Positions 8,481-16,514 of a stretch of 64,000 bases of DNA are shown here, in pieces. The translations under genes were made by a program, and so were the position numbers. Every line of letters starts with the position of its first letter. Within the stretch, counting starts at the first letter, position 1. The notes beneath the pieces were generated by a model. The model was not told where the DNA came from. It saw nothing but the letters and a program-made list of their open reading frames with translations, and did no database searches. Source of the stretch: a virus; the IMG/VR virus record IMGVR_UViG_3300032304_000672, positions 39,696-103,695 of that record, one strand, 5' to 3'.

Positions 8481-8864
8481 TTGAGATTTAAATCAACACA
8501 AAATATATTTAAAGATTTTGGCGAAGTGTTTGAACAATCATGGATGGACTCTAACAAAGTTGGTATGCCACCAAAAACAGAATGGGATTATTCTCGCCAA
8601 CTACAAATTGAAGATGTAGATATTTGGGAAGTTATTTATGAACAAGGCGGAGCAGTAGGAGTATATGCTGCATGGTCTCCATATGCTGAATTCTATATGG
8701 TAAGAGTTGGCTGGCAAAAAGAAGCTGAAGGTTATGGAGTTGAAACATATTATGGTCCAGGGGCACAAAAACAAGTACAGAATAGAATGCGTGAAATGAA
8801 CATTCCTTTTAGCGTTAATCAAACATGGGTAGAGCCAGAAGATATGTGGTTATATACAAATTGA
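8481..8864 (+). CDS. Conserved phage protein, unknown function
   Basis: A 127-residue soluble protein rich in aromatic and acidic residues, with blocks DIWEVIYEQGGAVGVYAAW (about 46-64), AEFYMVRVGW and an Arg/Gln-rich helix (GAQKQVQNRMREM) before an acidic Trp-containing end. I recall similar proteins beside structural genes in aquatic phages, but know no function. The start is taken as TTG at 8481, because no ATG in frame would keep the conserved N-terminal segment; the upstream AGAAAAG is only a weak ribosome-binding site. It ends 2 bases before a leaderless promoter, so it closes the fibre 2 unit. Confidence 0.6.
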   Translation: MRFKSTQNIFKDFGEVFEQSWMDSNKVGMPPKTEWDYSRQLQIEDVDIWEVIYEQGGAVGVYAAWSPYAEFYMVRVGWQKEAEGYGVETYYGPGAQKQVQNRMREMNIPFSVNQTWVEPEDMWLYTN

Positions 8865-8866
8865 GG

Positions 8867-8872
8867 TATAAT
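8867..8872 (+). promoter_or_regulatory. Leaderless promoter (-10) for the 48-residue gene
   Basis: TATAAT ends 6 bases before the ATG at 8879. GAGGT at 8863-8867 overlaps the box and is too far upstream to serve as a ribosome-binding site. Confidence 0.6.
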
Positions 8873-8878
8873 TAAACC

Positions 8879-9025
8879 ATGCCTGGATACTTGACTAATA
8901 GATATATTACCTTGAACCCCGCCGCCGATGTTCAGACGGTAACAACAAGCGTAACAACCCTTGCCTCAAGAGTAACTGAGGCGGAAGCAAGCATAGATGA
9001 TCTTAGCCTTAATATAGGCGTTTAA
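8879..9025 (+). CDS. 48-residue helical protein before fibre 3
   Basis: A complete short frame, ATG 8879 to TAA 9023-9025. After MPGYLTNRYITLNPAADV the rest has a heptad-like spacing of Val/Leu/Ile (VTTSVTTLASRVTEAEASIDD), suggesting a short coiled coil. It sits between the leaderless promoter at 8867 and the extended -10 promoter of fibre 3, the same arrangement as the truncated frame at 1-128 before fibre 1. It could be a fibre trimerisation or attachment peptide, or the remnant C-terminus of a longer fibre. The start-proximal promoter supports it as a real gene. Confidence 0.5.
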   Translation: MPGYLTNRYITLNPAADVQTVTTSVTTLASRVTEAEASIDDLSLNIGV

Positions 9026-9033
9026 ACCTACTT

Positions 9034-9044
9034 AATGCTATAAT
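9034..9044 (+). promoter_or_regulatory. Extended -10 promoter for fibre 3
   Basis: AATGCTATAAT, identical to the block before fibre 1 and before the gene at 19026. AAGGAG at 9050-9055 serves the ATG at 9062, so the predicted leader is only about 10 bases. Confidence 0.65.
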
Positions 9045-9061
9045 TTCAGAAGGAGATACAC

Positions 9062-10552
9062 ATGGCACTTACAACAGAAATTGGTTTAGTTAAAACGGAA
9101 ATAGCTTCATCGCTAGCCGCTTCTCTATATACCGCAAAAGATTTAGTATACGTAGCAAAGGCGATTGAAGCCCTAGCAAATGCAGAGACAACAACTGGAG
9201 TCTTTGAGACAGTCGATGTAAACTCTCTTCTATATGTTGGCCCAAATGCAGACACATTTAATACAGCGGCGGGACTAACAAATCCTGTAATCGTTGCACA
9301 GATATCAAATAATGATTATGCTCAAATAGCATTTAAGAATACCAGCTCAGGCACAAACGCCTCAACAGACTTTATTGCATACTCAAACAATGGAACAGAC
9401 TCAGATGGATACATTGATATGGGTATTACTTCACAAAACTTTTCAGACCCAGATTTTACTATTACAGGAGCTGGCGATGGATATATATTTATGGTCGGTG
9501 CCGCAGGCGGAGCAGATAAGGGTAACTTAGTACTTGCTACATCCGATACAGGTTCACAAAACAAAATTATTTTCGCAGCAGGTGGCTTAGCATCTGATGA
9601 TACTCAAATGGTTATTACTCCAAATCAGAATGTACATATTGAAATTCCAACCCCCTCAACATCACCAACTACTGGTGCATTAACAGTTGTCGGTGGCGTA
9701 GGTATATCTGGCGATATTAATATTGCTGGTAACGTAACATTTGGTGGAACAGGAACTACTCTTGAAACATCTACTCTTGCAGTAGCAGATCCACTAATAT
9801 TCGTAGGTAATGATAATATTACAGATGCCGTAGACCTAGGACTAATTACAGAATATGGCACAGCATTAGCTTCAACACTAACAGGAACAATTACAAATAA
9901 AGCATTGACTTCAAATGTAGCAACACTTACAACTGGAGCAACTCATGGATTTGCAATCGGAGACATTGTAGTAGTAGCTTCAGTAGATGCAACATTTAAC
10001 GGAACACATGTAGTTAAAGCAGTTCCAACAACAACAACTTTCACATTTGATAAGACAAACGCTAACGTAACTTCAGCGGCAGTTAGCCCAGCAGGAACAT
10101 TCTCAGCGTCAACAAAACGCAGATTCGCAGGAGCAGTAAGAGATGCCTCAGATGGAGTAATTAAAGTATTTAAAGATGCTACAACTAAACCATCTGGCAC
10201 AGTTAACTTCTCAGAAAGCGGACTTGCATTTGCAGATATGAGAATGGCAGGACTAACAGCATCTTCAATTACAGTCGGAGATGTATCAAACACAGAATTT
10301 GGATATTTGAACGGTGTTACAAGTGCCATTCAAACACAGCTAGATGCTAAAGCCGTATATCCATCACAAACTTCTAACAGTGGTAAATATCTTACTACTG
10401 ACGGAAGCGCAACATCTTGGGCAACGGTAGATGCCCTTCCAGCACAAGCAAATAATTCTGGATATTATCTAACCACAAATGGTACAGCGGCATCATGGGC
10501 AGCACTTGTCACTGATCCGAATCCACAAATATTCATGATGATGGGAGCATAA
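9062..10552 (+). CDS. Tail fibre protein 3
   Basis: A 496-residue paralogue of the fibre at 165. Shared parts in order: N-terminal helix with DLVYVAKAIEAL (about 24-40), YSNNGTDSDGYIDMGI, NKIIFAAGG, TTGALTVVGGVGISGD (about 203-224), and the NKALTSNVATL module (about 279-350). It lacks the long C-terminal beta domain of the other two fibres and instead ends in a short repeat (NNSGYYLTTNGTAASWA) and MMMGA. This suggests a different tip or a shorter rod completed by the downstream gly-rich proteins. Host-recognition role inferred. Good AAGGAG site and its own promoter. Confidence 0.8.
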   Translation: MALTTEIGLVKTEIASSLAASLYTAKDLVYVAKAIEALANAETTTGVFETVDVNSLLYVGPNADTFNTAAGLTNPVIVAQISNNDYAQIAFKNTSSGTNASTDFIAYSNNGTDSDGYIDMGITSQNFSDPDFTITGAGDGYIFMVGAAGGADKGNLVLATSDTGSQNKIIFAAGGLASDDTQMVITPNQNVHIEIPTPSTSPTTGALTVVGGVGISGDINIAGNVTFGGTGTTLETSTLAVADPLIFVGNDNITDAVDLGLITEYGTALASTLTGTITNKALTSNVATLTTGATHGFAIGDIVVVASVDATFNGTHVVKAVPTTTTFTFDKTNANVTSAAVSPAGTFSASTKRRFAGAVRDASDGVIKVFKDATTKPSGTVNFSESGLAFADMRMAGLTASSITVGDVSNTEFGYLNGVTSAIQTQLDAKAVYPSQTSNSGKYLTTDGSATSWATVDALPAQANNSGYYLTTNGTAASWAALVTDPNPQIFMMMGA

Positions 10553-10553
10553 C

Positions 10554-10886
10554 ATGCCAACAACTTATAAGGTACTAGGAAGAAAAGCTTCAGCGGCTAC
10601 AACAATGGAAGAACTCTATGCAGTTCCTTCATCTACTTCAGCAGTAATTTCAACAATTACAGTATGCAATAGAGCGGCGGCAGCAAGAACATACAGAATT
10701 GCAATCAAGCCAGCAACAGGAACAACATTAGCAAACGAACACTATGTAGCTTATGATGTAACAATTGCAGCAAATGACACAACTGCTTTGACACTTGGTC
10801 TAACACTTGCAACAGGTAATTCAATTCAAGTATACGCATCTGCAGCAGATTTAACTTTCCAGGCTTTCGGCTCAGAGATATCGTAA
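10554..10886 (+). CDS. Small beta-rich virion protein
   Basis: A 110-residue protein of predicted beta strands (SAVISTITVCNRAAAARTYRI, HYVAYDVTI, TALTLGLTL, SIQVYASAADLTFQAFGS). It is probably a paralogue of the protein at 4284: both have an S-x-I-x-T-x-N strand, a V-x-Y-D/N-V-T/S-I strand and a C-terminal V-x-A-S strand. It lies between fibre 3 and two gly-rich proteins and is likely co-transcribed with them. A capping or attachment role in the fibre is possible but not shown. GGGAG near the end of the fibre gene may act as its ribosome-binding site. Confidence 0.65.
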   Translation: MPTTYKVLGRKASAATTMEELYAVPSSTSAVISTITVCNRAAAARTYRIAIKPATGTTLANEHYVAYDVTIAANDTTALTLGLTLATGNSIQVYASAADLTFQAFGSEIS

Positions 10887-10901
10887 TAGGAGGAATAGTT
10901 A

Positions 10902-11789
10902 ATGACTGTTTCTCGTTTTAATAAATCAACAGTTAAAACTGGTAATCCAAAATATAATACTTTTAATGATAGTGTTATTCCTGCAAATGGAGTAGAGGTA
11001 TTAATCGTCGGCGGCGGAGGCGGCGGAGGATTTGCAGCAGGCGGAGGCGGCGGAGGCGGCGGGGTCGTATATCTTCCTTTATATCAGGTAGCTTTAGGAC
11101 AAACATATAGCGTAATTGTTGGCGGTGGACAAGCGGGCGCAACTACCTATCCACAAACACTTAGCAATGGGCAAAATAGTTCATTTGATAACATAATTGC
11201 ATATGGTGGTGGAAGCGGTGCAGGGTACACGGGAAATGGTAACTCATCCGCAACAGGCGGAGGATCAGGAGGATCTGGAAGCGGAACGAACGGATCTAGC
11301 AGTTATCAAAATCAAGGATTCGATGGAGGTTTTGGAAGAAACGTTGGCGGCGGCGGAGGCGGCGGCGCAGGAGGACCTGGGCAAAGCCCCTTGGTAACTA
11401 CTGGAATGGCAAATATGGCAGGATCTGGTGGTCCTGGAGTTTTATTTTATGAAAATTATTATGGCGGCGGAGGCGGCGGTGGTGGATTTAATCCTGCAAC
11501 CTATCCAGCAAATGGCGGAGTTGGAGGCGGTGGCGCAGGAGGAGTTGCAACAGATTCTGGCGCAGAATCACCTGCACCAACTCCTGGGACAAATGGACTA
11601 GGCGGCGGAGGCGGCGGTGGTGGAGGATCGAAAAATGGAGCAGCAGGTGGTAATGGAACCGTGATAATAGTTTATCCTATTTCACAACGTGCAGCGATTG
11701 CTACAACAGGAACAGTTAACATCACAACATATAGCGGTGGAACAAAACGTGCATATATATTTACATCAACTGGGAGTATAACTTTCTAA
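10902..11789 (+). CDS. Glycine-rich tail adhesin-like protein 3
   Basis: A 295-residue member of the family seen at 2085 and 7670: VEVLIVGGGGGGG, GGGGGGGVVYLPLYQV, YSVIVGGGQAG, long Gly/Ser loops with GGGGGGGGFNP, then GTVIIVYPI. Unlike the first two it has an added C-terminal segment of about 35 residues after the closing strand (TTGTVNITTYSGGTKRAYIF) with an IFTSTGSITF end, resembling the N-terminal HTFTxxG strand of the family, so a further repeat may have been started or lost. AGGAGG precedes the ATG. Its stop overlaps the next gly-rich start (TAATG). Confidence 0.75.
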   Translation: MTVSRFNKSTVKTGNPKYNTFNDSVIPANGVEVLIVGGGGGGGFAAGGGGGGGGVVYLPLYQVALGQTYSVIVGGGQAGATTYPQTLSNGQNSSFDNIIAYGGGSGAGYTGNGNSSATGGGSGGSGSGTNGSSSYQNQGFDGGFGRNVGGGGGGGAGGPGQSPLVTTGMANMAGSGGPGVLFYENYYGGGGGGGGFNPATYPANGGVGGGGAGGVATDSGAESPAPTPGTNGLGGGGGGGGGSKNGAAGGNGTVIIVYPISQRAAIATTGTVNITTYSGGTKRAYIFTSTGSITF

Positions 11790-12709
11790 TGACAAAATCA
11801 TTTTCTACATCATCAATTAATTCTTTAATAAATCTTTCTTCTTTTAAAGATAAAATTTACGCAACTGGCGGTAATCAAGTTATTGATATTAATAATTTTA
11901 GATATCATGTATTTACAAGCGTAGGTTTGAATTCTTTTCAAGTTTTGTCTGGAAAACAAAGCGTGGAAGTAATGATGTGTGGCGGTGGTGGTGCTGGAGG
12001 ATACAGAATCGGCGGCGGTGGCGGTGGCGGAGAGTTAAAGTTATTCACAGCAACAACATTAAATCAAGGAGTATATCAAGTTATTGTAGGATACGGAGGT
12101 TTAAGAGGCACTGGTAGTAACGGGATAAAAAATAATGGTGGATCTTCCAGGCTTATAAAAGATTCAACAATTATTTTGTCGGCTTTAGGAGGCGGCGCTG
12201 GTGGCACACAAGGAAATGGTGATGGAAACACTGGAGGCTCTGGCGGCGGAGCGAACGAATGGTCGCTTACTGGAACTGGTGGAAAACCAGGCCTTGCTGT
12301 TGGATCTAATACAAATGCTGGTGGAGATTCAAGGACTAATCCCTGGGCAGGCGGTGGCGGTGGCGGAGTAACTGCTTCTGGTTCTTCAGCTTTTCCACTA
12401 GGAGGAAACGGCGGCGGAGGCGGCTCGGGAATTGTGTTAACAAATGTAGATTCAAATTTTACATCAGGAAATTTTTCAACATTTTCTGGAATGACAGTAA
12501 TTTGTTCTGGAGGTGGCGGAGGTTCTTATAATTCAGGCACAACTGGTGGACCTGGTGGCACTGGTGCAGGATCTGGAGGAACCCCTAGCGTTGTCGCTAC
12601 AAGCGCAACTTCTTTTGGCTCTGGCGGCGGTGGCGGCGGCGGAGATCAAGGTGGAGCACTTGGTTCAAGTGGGTACCAAGGTATTGTAGTTATTAAATAT
12701 TCTTTATAG
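11789..12709 (+). CDS. Glycine-rich tail adhesin-like protein 4
   Basis: A 306-residue protein with a longer non-glycine N-terminus (about 1-48), then FRYHVFTSVGLNSF, VEVMMCGGGGAGG, GGGGGGGELKLF, YQVIVGYGG, several Gly-rich loops and the terminal strand GIVVIKYSL. It is fused head-to-tail by TAATG to the preceding gly-rich gene, so two adhesin types are probably made together. The Gly loops differ strongly from those of copy 3 while the framework strands are kept, as expected for receptor-binding variation. Function inferred from the family. Confidence 0.75.
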   Translation: MTKSFSTSSINSLINLSSFKDKIYATGGNQVIDINNFRYHVFTSVGLNSFQVLSGKQSVEVMMCGGGGAGGYRIGGGGGGGELKLFTATTLNQGVYQVIVGYGGLRGTGSNGIKNNGGSSRLIKDSTIILSALGGGAGGTQGNGDGNTGGSGGGANEWSLTGTGGKPGLAVGSNTNAGGDSRTNPWAGGGGGGVTASGSSAFPLGGNGGGGGSGIVLTNVDSNFTSGNFSTFSGMTVICSGGGGGSYNSGTTGGPGGTGAGSGGTPSVVATSATSFGSGGGGGGGDQGGALGSSGYQGIVVIKYSL

Positions 12710-12712
12710 TAG

Positions 12713-12718
12713 TATAAT
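12713..12718 (+). promoter_or_regulatory. Leaderless promoter (-10) for the LamG protein
   Basis: TATAAT ends 6 bases before the ATG at 12725. No ribosome-binding site between it and the stop of the previous gene. Confidence 0.7.
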
Positions 12719-12724
12719 AATATT

Positions 12725-14470
12725 ATGAGTTATCAACTGAAGGTAATTAAAGATTATCCGATTGGCTTTTGGCCGTTGGATGAATCTTCGGGTACCACCG
12801 CTTCTGATATTTCAGGATGTGGAAATAACGCTACTTATGTAGGATCACCTGCATCAAACATGTTACCAATTATTCCAGGCGGCGGATCAGGAACTAAGAT
12901 AACCAATACTGCTTATATAACAGTACCAACATCAAAAGACTTTTATGGCTCATCCGTTTCAAACGGACTAGGCAATAAATACTCTTCAGACAACGACTTC
13001 ACACTAGAATTATGGGTAAGCCCATCTATTCAGTCATCCACCCTAACCACACTGTTTGCAGACACTACAGACAAGATCGGTTTATATTGGGAAAAAGGCG
13101 ATGTTCTATTTAAGGTTACAGATACAGAACAAATTAGGTGGGCTGTAACATATAGCAAAAAGGCAATGCACATTGTAGGAATATATTCCGTAAACTCTAT
13201 TTCTTTATATATTGATGGAACTCAAGTAGCAACTAAAACTATAGACTCTAATTTTAAATTTACTAACACATCTTTAGACTTACAGATAGGACCAACATCA
13301 GATGCTGGAGATTCTTTTGTAGTAGATGCACCAGCAGTATATCGATATGGATTAAATGCGGCATCTATTAATAGACACTACAACGATGCCAATTATTACA
13401 TTCAGCCAATACATGTTGTTAACCCAGAAGAGGGAGTGTTATTTTCCTGCTCTGATAGAACAAATAAAATAGATTTTAGCTACACCTATGGAGTAGATGC
13501 AACATGGGATAGCTTTTTAGATTCAAATACTTACTATGACGATAAGGGAAAGTATATTGGATTTATTCCAACTGCCACCTCTGAATCAAAGTCATCGGTA
13601 ATTACTGATTTCTTGTTTATTCCAATGGAGTCGGGCTTTGTAGATTCTAAAATTGAATGGCGTAATGAATTAGGGATAACAGTAGAAACTAGCGTAGATG
13701 GAACTACTTACTCAACTTGCGTAAATGGAGAATCAATTCCACAATATAAAAAGGGCAGCTTCGGTACAAGCGGACTCCTATATATTAAAATTACTATGGC
13801 TACTACAGATGCCAGCAAGTTCTTGCCAAGATTATCATATTTCTCAATTAGATTTTATAGTCAGTCTAGAGTTTATGCAGATAACTTTAATAGTTATATT
13901 GAATCTAACAATCAATTCGCAATAGGATCTCTAAATTATTCCCCACTTCTAAGACATTACAATAATGGAATTAGACCAAATTCAGGATATGGATTTAATA
14001 TCAATACTGGATTAAATATAAATACAGTAGAGATGTTTTTTACTCCTAAAACAACTGGAGCAAATACTTTATTTAGCCATGCAGCATCAGGCACTAAGTA
14101 TGCCTGGAATGGGTCTGGCGTGGTCTCTAAGGCCTCTATAAGCAAAGTTTATATCAATGGGGTAGATAAGACCTCACAGACCAATATAAGCAATTTCCTG
14201 GTGGCTGGAGAGCCTCATCATATAGTCCTTGTATTTACTTCAGCAATAACTGGAGTCCTTCGGTTTAATTATGAAACTTCAGGCGGGCCAGATAATCTAT
14301 ACAATAACATAGCAATATATAATAGAACGCTTACTCAGGCAGATGTTACCGCCCACTTTGATTTATATTGTGGCAGACCAACCTCTACAATCACTGATCC
14401 TGTAATTGACCTGACAGAATTATCTCCTGAATATTACGATAATGACTGGGTCGTTATCCAAAGCGTCTAA
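12725..14470 (+). CDS. Minor tail protein with two LamG/concanavalin-like lectin domains
   Basis: A 581-residue protein. Residues about 8-225 form a LamG-like jelly roll: the opening YPIGFWPLDESSGTTASDISG, a central DFTLELWVSP strand, and SISLYIDGTQVATK. Residues about 395-565 form a second, more diverged copy (NTVEMFFTPKTTGANTLFSH, ISKVYINGVDKT, IAIYNRTLTQADVTAHF). These folds bind glycans or proteins and occur in minor tail proteins of actinophages. It is probably another adhesin at the tail tip or side. It is transcribed from its own leaderless promoter, separating it from both the gly-rich genes and the portal unit. Confidence 0.8.
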   Translation: MSYQLKVIKDYPIGFWPLDESSGTTASDISGCGNNATYVGSPASNMLPIIPGGGSGTKITNTAYITVPTSKDFYGSSVSNGLGNKYSSDNDFTLELWVSPSIQSSTLTTLFADTTDKIGLYWEKGDVLFKVTDTEQIRWAVTYSKKAMHIVGIYSVNSISLYIDGTQVATKTIDSNFKFTNTSLDLQIGPTSDAGDSFVVDAPAVYRYGLNAASINRHYNDANYYIQPIHVVNPEEGVLFSCSDRTNKIDFSYTYGVDATWDSFLDSNTYYDDKGKYIGFIPTATSESKSSVITDFLFIPMESGFVDSKIEWRNELGITVETSVDGTTYSTCVNGESIPQYKKGSFGTSGLLYIKITMATTDASKFLPRLSYFSIRFYSQSRVYADNFNSYIESNNQFAIGSLNYSPLLRHYNNGIRPNSGYGFNINTGLNINTVEMFFTPKTTGANTLFSHAASGTKYAWNGSGVVSKASISKVYINGVDKTSQTNISNFLVAGEPHHIVLVFTSAITGVLRFNYETSGGPDNLYNNIAIYNRTLTQADVTAHFDLYCGRPTSTITDPVIDLTELSPEYYDNDWVVIQSV

Positions 14471-14519
14471 ATTTGTCATCTTCCGTGACAAAAAGCTGGA
14501 CTTAAACCATAAAGAGTGG

Positions 14520-14525
14520 TAAAAT
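14520..14525 (+). promoter_or_regulatory. Possible leaderless promoter for the pre-portal gene
   Basis: TAAAAT ends 8 bases before the ATG at 14534 and no ribosome-binding site is present. The box is non-consensus and a second TAAAAT overlaps it, so this is weak. Confidence 0.35.
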
Positions 14526-14533
14526 AAAATACT

Positions 14534-14878
14534 ATGGATATCAATAAAATAAATAGTCAAGTTATGGACGAAGAGTCTACCCTTGGGATCTATGTTTGGG
14601 AAATGCCAGACGGAAGATGGATTGGCGATGATGAGGGAAACTACTTGTCTATTACTTCTAAAAAGAATAATAAATCAAGAATTGAAGCCCTTGCTAAAGA
14701 GGTTAGAGGATTTGGTATCTATGAAGGGCAGCCTAAGTTTCTTAGCGCCCGTCGAAAAGTTACAGATGAAGAATTTGAAGAACAGCAATCAAGACTTAAG
14801 TGGGGCCTAGTTCCAGATCCTTTAGATATTGGTAACTACAAGGACGAAGTTAAAAAGTACGGTAATCTAAGGGGATAA
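14534..14878 (+). CDS. Hypothetical protein upstream of portal
   Basis: A 114-residue acidic soluble protein. The N-terminal half has STLGIYVWEMPDGRWIGDDEG, the middle a basic helix (KKNNKSRIEALAKEVRGFG), and the C-terminal half EEFEEQQSRLKWGLVPDPLDIGNY. I recognise the type as a conserved small protein just before actinophage-type portal genes, but know no role. The portal starts 2 bases after its stop, so the two are coupled. It may be a head-assembly factor, which is inference from position only. Confidence 0.6.
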   Translation: MDINKINSQVMDEESTLGIYVWEMPDGRWIGDDEGNYLSITSKKNNKSRIEALAKEVRGFGIYEGQPKFLSARRKVTDEEFEEQQSRLKWGLVPDPLDIGNYKDEVKKYGNLRG

Positions 14879-14880
14879 AG

Positions 14881-16461
14881 ATGCAATTTATGGAAGACGA
14901 CGACTCAGCAGATATTTCAATTTCTAACATGGCGGATTGGATGAAGTTTAATACTCCAACACAATCAACAAGCAATGATCCTTTCAAGATTGAAGGAGAA
15001 GAGCTAACTAAAGTCTCAGGACTTGGTGCAACATTCCGTCGTAAAATGAATCGTGATCTTCAAAAGAGATTTCAAGGAATTGAAGGAACAGAGACTCAGC
15101 AGAACCTGCTTGCACAGGCAATTACAGGCTATGCAATGTTCGATCTTATTGAACCTCCATATAACTTAGATTATCTTTCTCGTATTTATGAAATTTCTCC
15201 ATATAACTATGCAGCAATTAATGCTAAAGTTTCTAATATCGTAGGCCTAGGCCACGACTTTGTAGAAACAAGAAAAACAAATGAAGCTTTCGATAATATT
15301 ACAGATGACAAGTCTTTAGAACGTGCACGACGTAAACTTAATAGACTACGTCAAGATCTATATGAGTGGTTAGAGCAGTGCAACGAAGAAGAAACATTTA
15401 CAGAAACATTAATAAAAGCTTACACAGATGTTGAATCTACAGGAAATGGCTATATCGAAATTGGCAGAACATCTGCTGGAAAGATTGGCTATATCGGACA
15501 TATTCCAGCAAAGACAATGCGTGTGCGTCGCCTACGTGATGGCTTTATTCAATTGCTTTACGGCAAGGCAGTTTACTTCCGTAACTTTGGAGATCAAGAT
15601 ACACCGAATCCGATTGATGGCGGACTAGAGAGACCAAATGAGATTATTCATTTAAAGAAGTACACTCCAACAAATAACTATTATGGTATTCCAGATATCG
15701 TAGCGTCTTCAAATGCTATGGCTGGAAACGAGTTTGCTGGCAAGTACAACCTTGATTACTTTGAGAATAAGGCGGTCCCAAGATACATTATCACAGTAAA
15801 GGGAGCTAAATTATCTACAGAGTCAGAGCGTAAGCTCCTTGAATTTTTCCAGGTTGGCCTAAGAGGAAAGAATCACAGATCCCTATATATTCCGCTTCCA
15901 CCAGATTCACCAGACTCAAAGGTTGAATTTAAGATGGAGCCAATTGAGGCAGGAACTCAGGAGTCCTCATTTAACGTGTATCGTAAATCTAATAGAGATG
16001 AAATCCTATTATCTCACCGTGTCCCAATTAATAAAATTGGAACTCCAGAAGGAGTTAATTTAGCGGTAGCAAGAGATGCCGATAAAACATTTAGAGAGCA
16101 AGTATGTCGTCCAGCTCAAATGAATTTAGAAAAGAAATTAAATAAAATTATTGAAGAGATGACCGATGCCCTATTACTTAAATTTAATGAGCTTACTTTG
16201 ACCGATGAGGATACTCAATCCAAGATCGATGAGCGATATTTGAGAATGCAGGTAATTACCCCTAATGAAGTTAGAATTAGAATGGGTATGGTTCCAATTG
16301 ATGGTGGAGATAAAGTCGTAGAATTAAAGCCACAAGCTGCAGCAGAACAAAGAGCCCAAGCAGGGCAGACCAGAACCAGAGATTCTGAAAGGTCTGCAAA
16401 TTCACCAGATATTTCTGGAGAGGGCAGAAATGCTCAGGGCGACGGAAGACAAGTCAACTGA
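14881..16461 (+). CDS. Portal protein
   Basis: A 526-residue protein with the layout of HK97/PBSX-type portals: a variable N-terminus, then NLDYLSRIYEISPYNYAAINAKVSNIVGLGHDF cut by acidic helices, a core with GNGYIEIGRT, IGYIGHIPAKTMRVRR, NEIIHLKKYTPTNNYYGIPDI, a long helix (KYNLDYFENKAVPRYIITVKG), and HRVPINKIGTPEG before the C-terminal helices. Twelve copies would form the channel at the capsid vertex through which terminase pumps DNA. The C-terminus is Gln/Arg-rich and probably disordered. The large terminase gene is not adjacent but 42 kb downstream. Confidence 0.9.
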   Translation: MQFMEDDDSADISISNMADWMKFNTPTQSTSNDPFKIEGEELTKVSGLGATFRRKMNRDLQKRFQGIEGTETQQNLLAQAITGYAMFDLIEPPYNLDYLSRIYEISPYNYAAINAKVSNIVGLGHDFVETRKTNEAFDNITDDKSLERARRKLNRLRQDLYEWLEQCNEEETFTETLIKAYTDVESTGNGYIEIGRTSAGKIGYIGHIPAKTMRVRRLRDGFIQLLYGKAVYFRNFGDQDTPNPIDGGLERPNEIIHLKKYTPTNNYYGIPDIVASSNAMAGNEFAGKYNLDYFENKAVPRYIITVKGAKLSTESERKLLEFFQVGLRGKNHRSLYIPLPPDSPDSKVEFKMEPIEAGTQESSFNVYRKSNRDEILLSHRVPINKIGTPEGVNLAVARDADKTFREQVCRPAQMNLEKKLNKIIEEMTDALLLKFNELTLTDEDTQSKIDERYLRMQVITPNEVRIRMGMVPIDGGDKVVELKPQAAAEQRAQAGQTRTRDSERSANSPDISGEGRNAQGDGRQVN

Positions 16462-16501
16462 CCCTACTCGACCAGTATTTGCCTTATATACAATAACGTT
16501 A

Positions 16502-16507
16502 TAAAAT
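16502..16507 (+). promoter_or_regulatory. Possible leaderless promoter for the protease-scaffold gene
   Basis: TAAAAT ends 7 bases before the ATG at 16515. No ribosome-binding site is visible in the 53-base gap after the portal. Non-consensus box, so tentative. Confidence 0.35.
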
Positions 16508-16514
16508 TAAGCAT

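Noticed and set aside
10990-11660. Repeats in the gly-rich genes as CRISPR or satellite DNA
   Set aside because: The repeats are GGN codons for poly-Gly with no fixed spacer length and follow the reading frame.
1-14470. Diversity-generating retroelement acting on fibre or gly-rich genes
   Set aside because: No reverse transcriptase, template repeat or adenine-specific variation could be seen in this window.
14472-14492. Hairpin TTTGTCA/TGACAAA after the LamG gene as a terminator
   Set aside because: Good stem but no T run on either strand; could be an operator but nothing supports it further.
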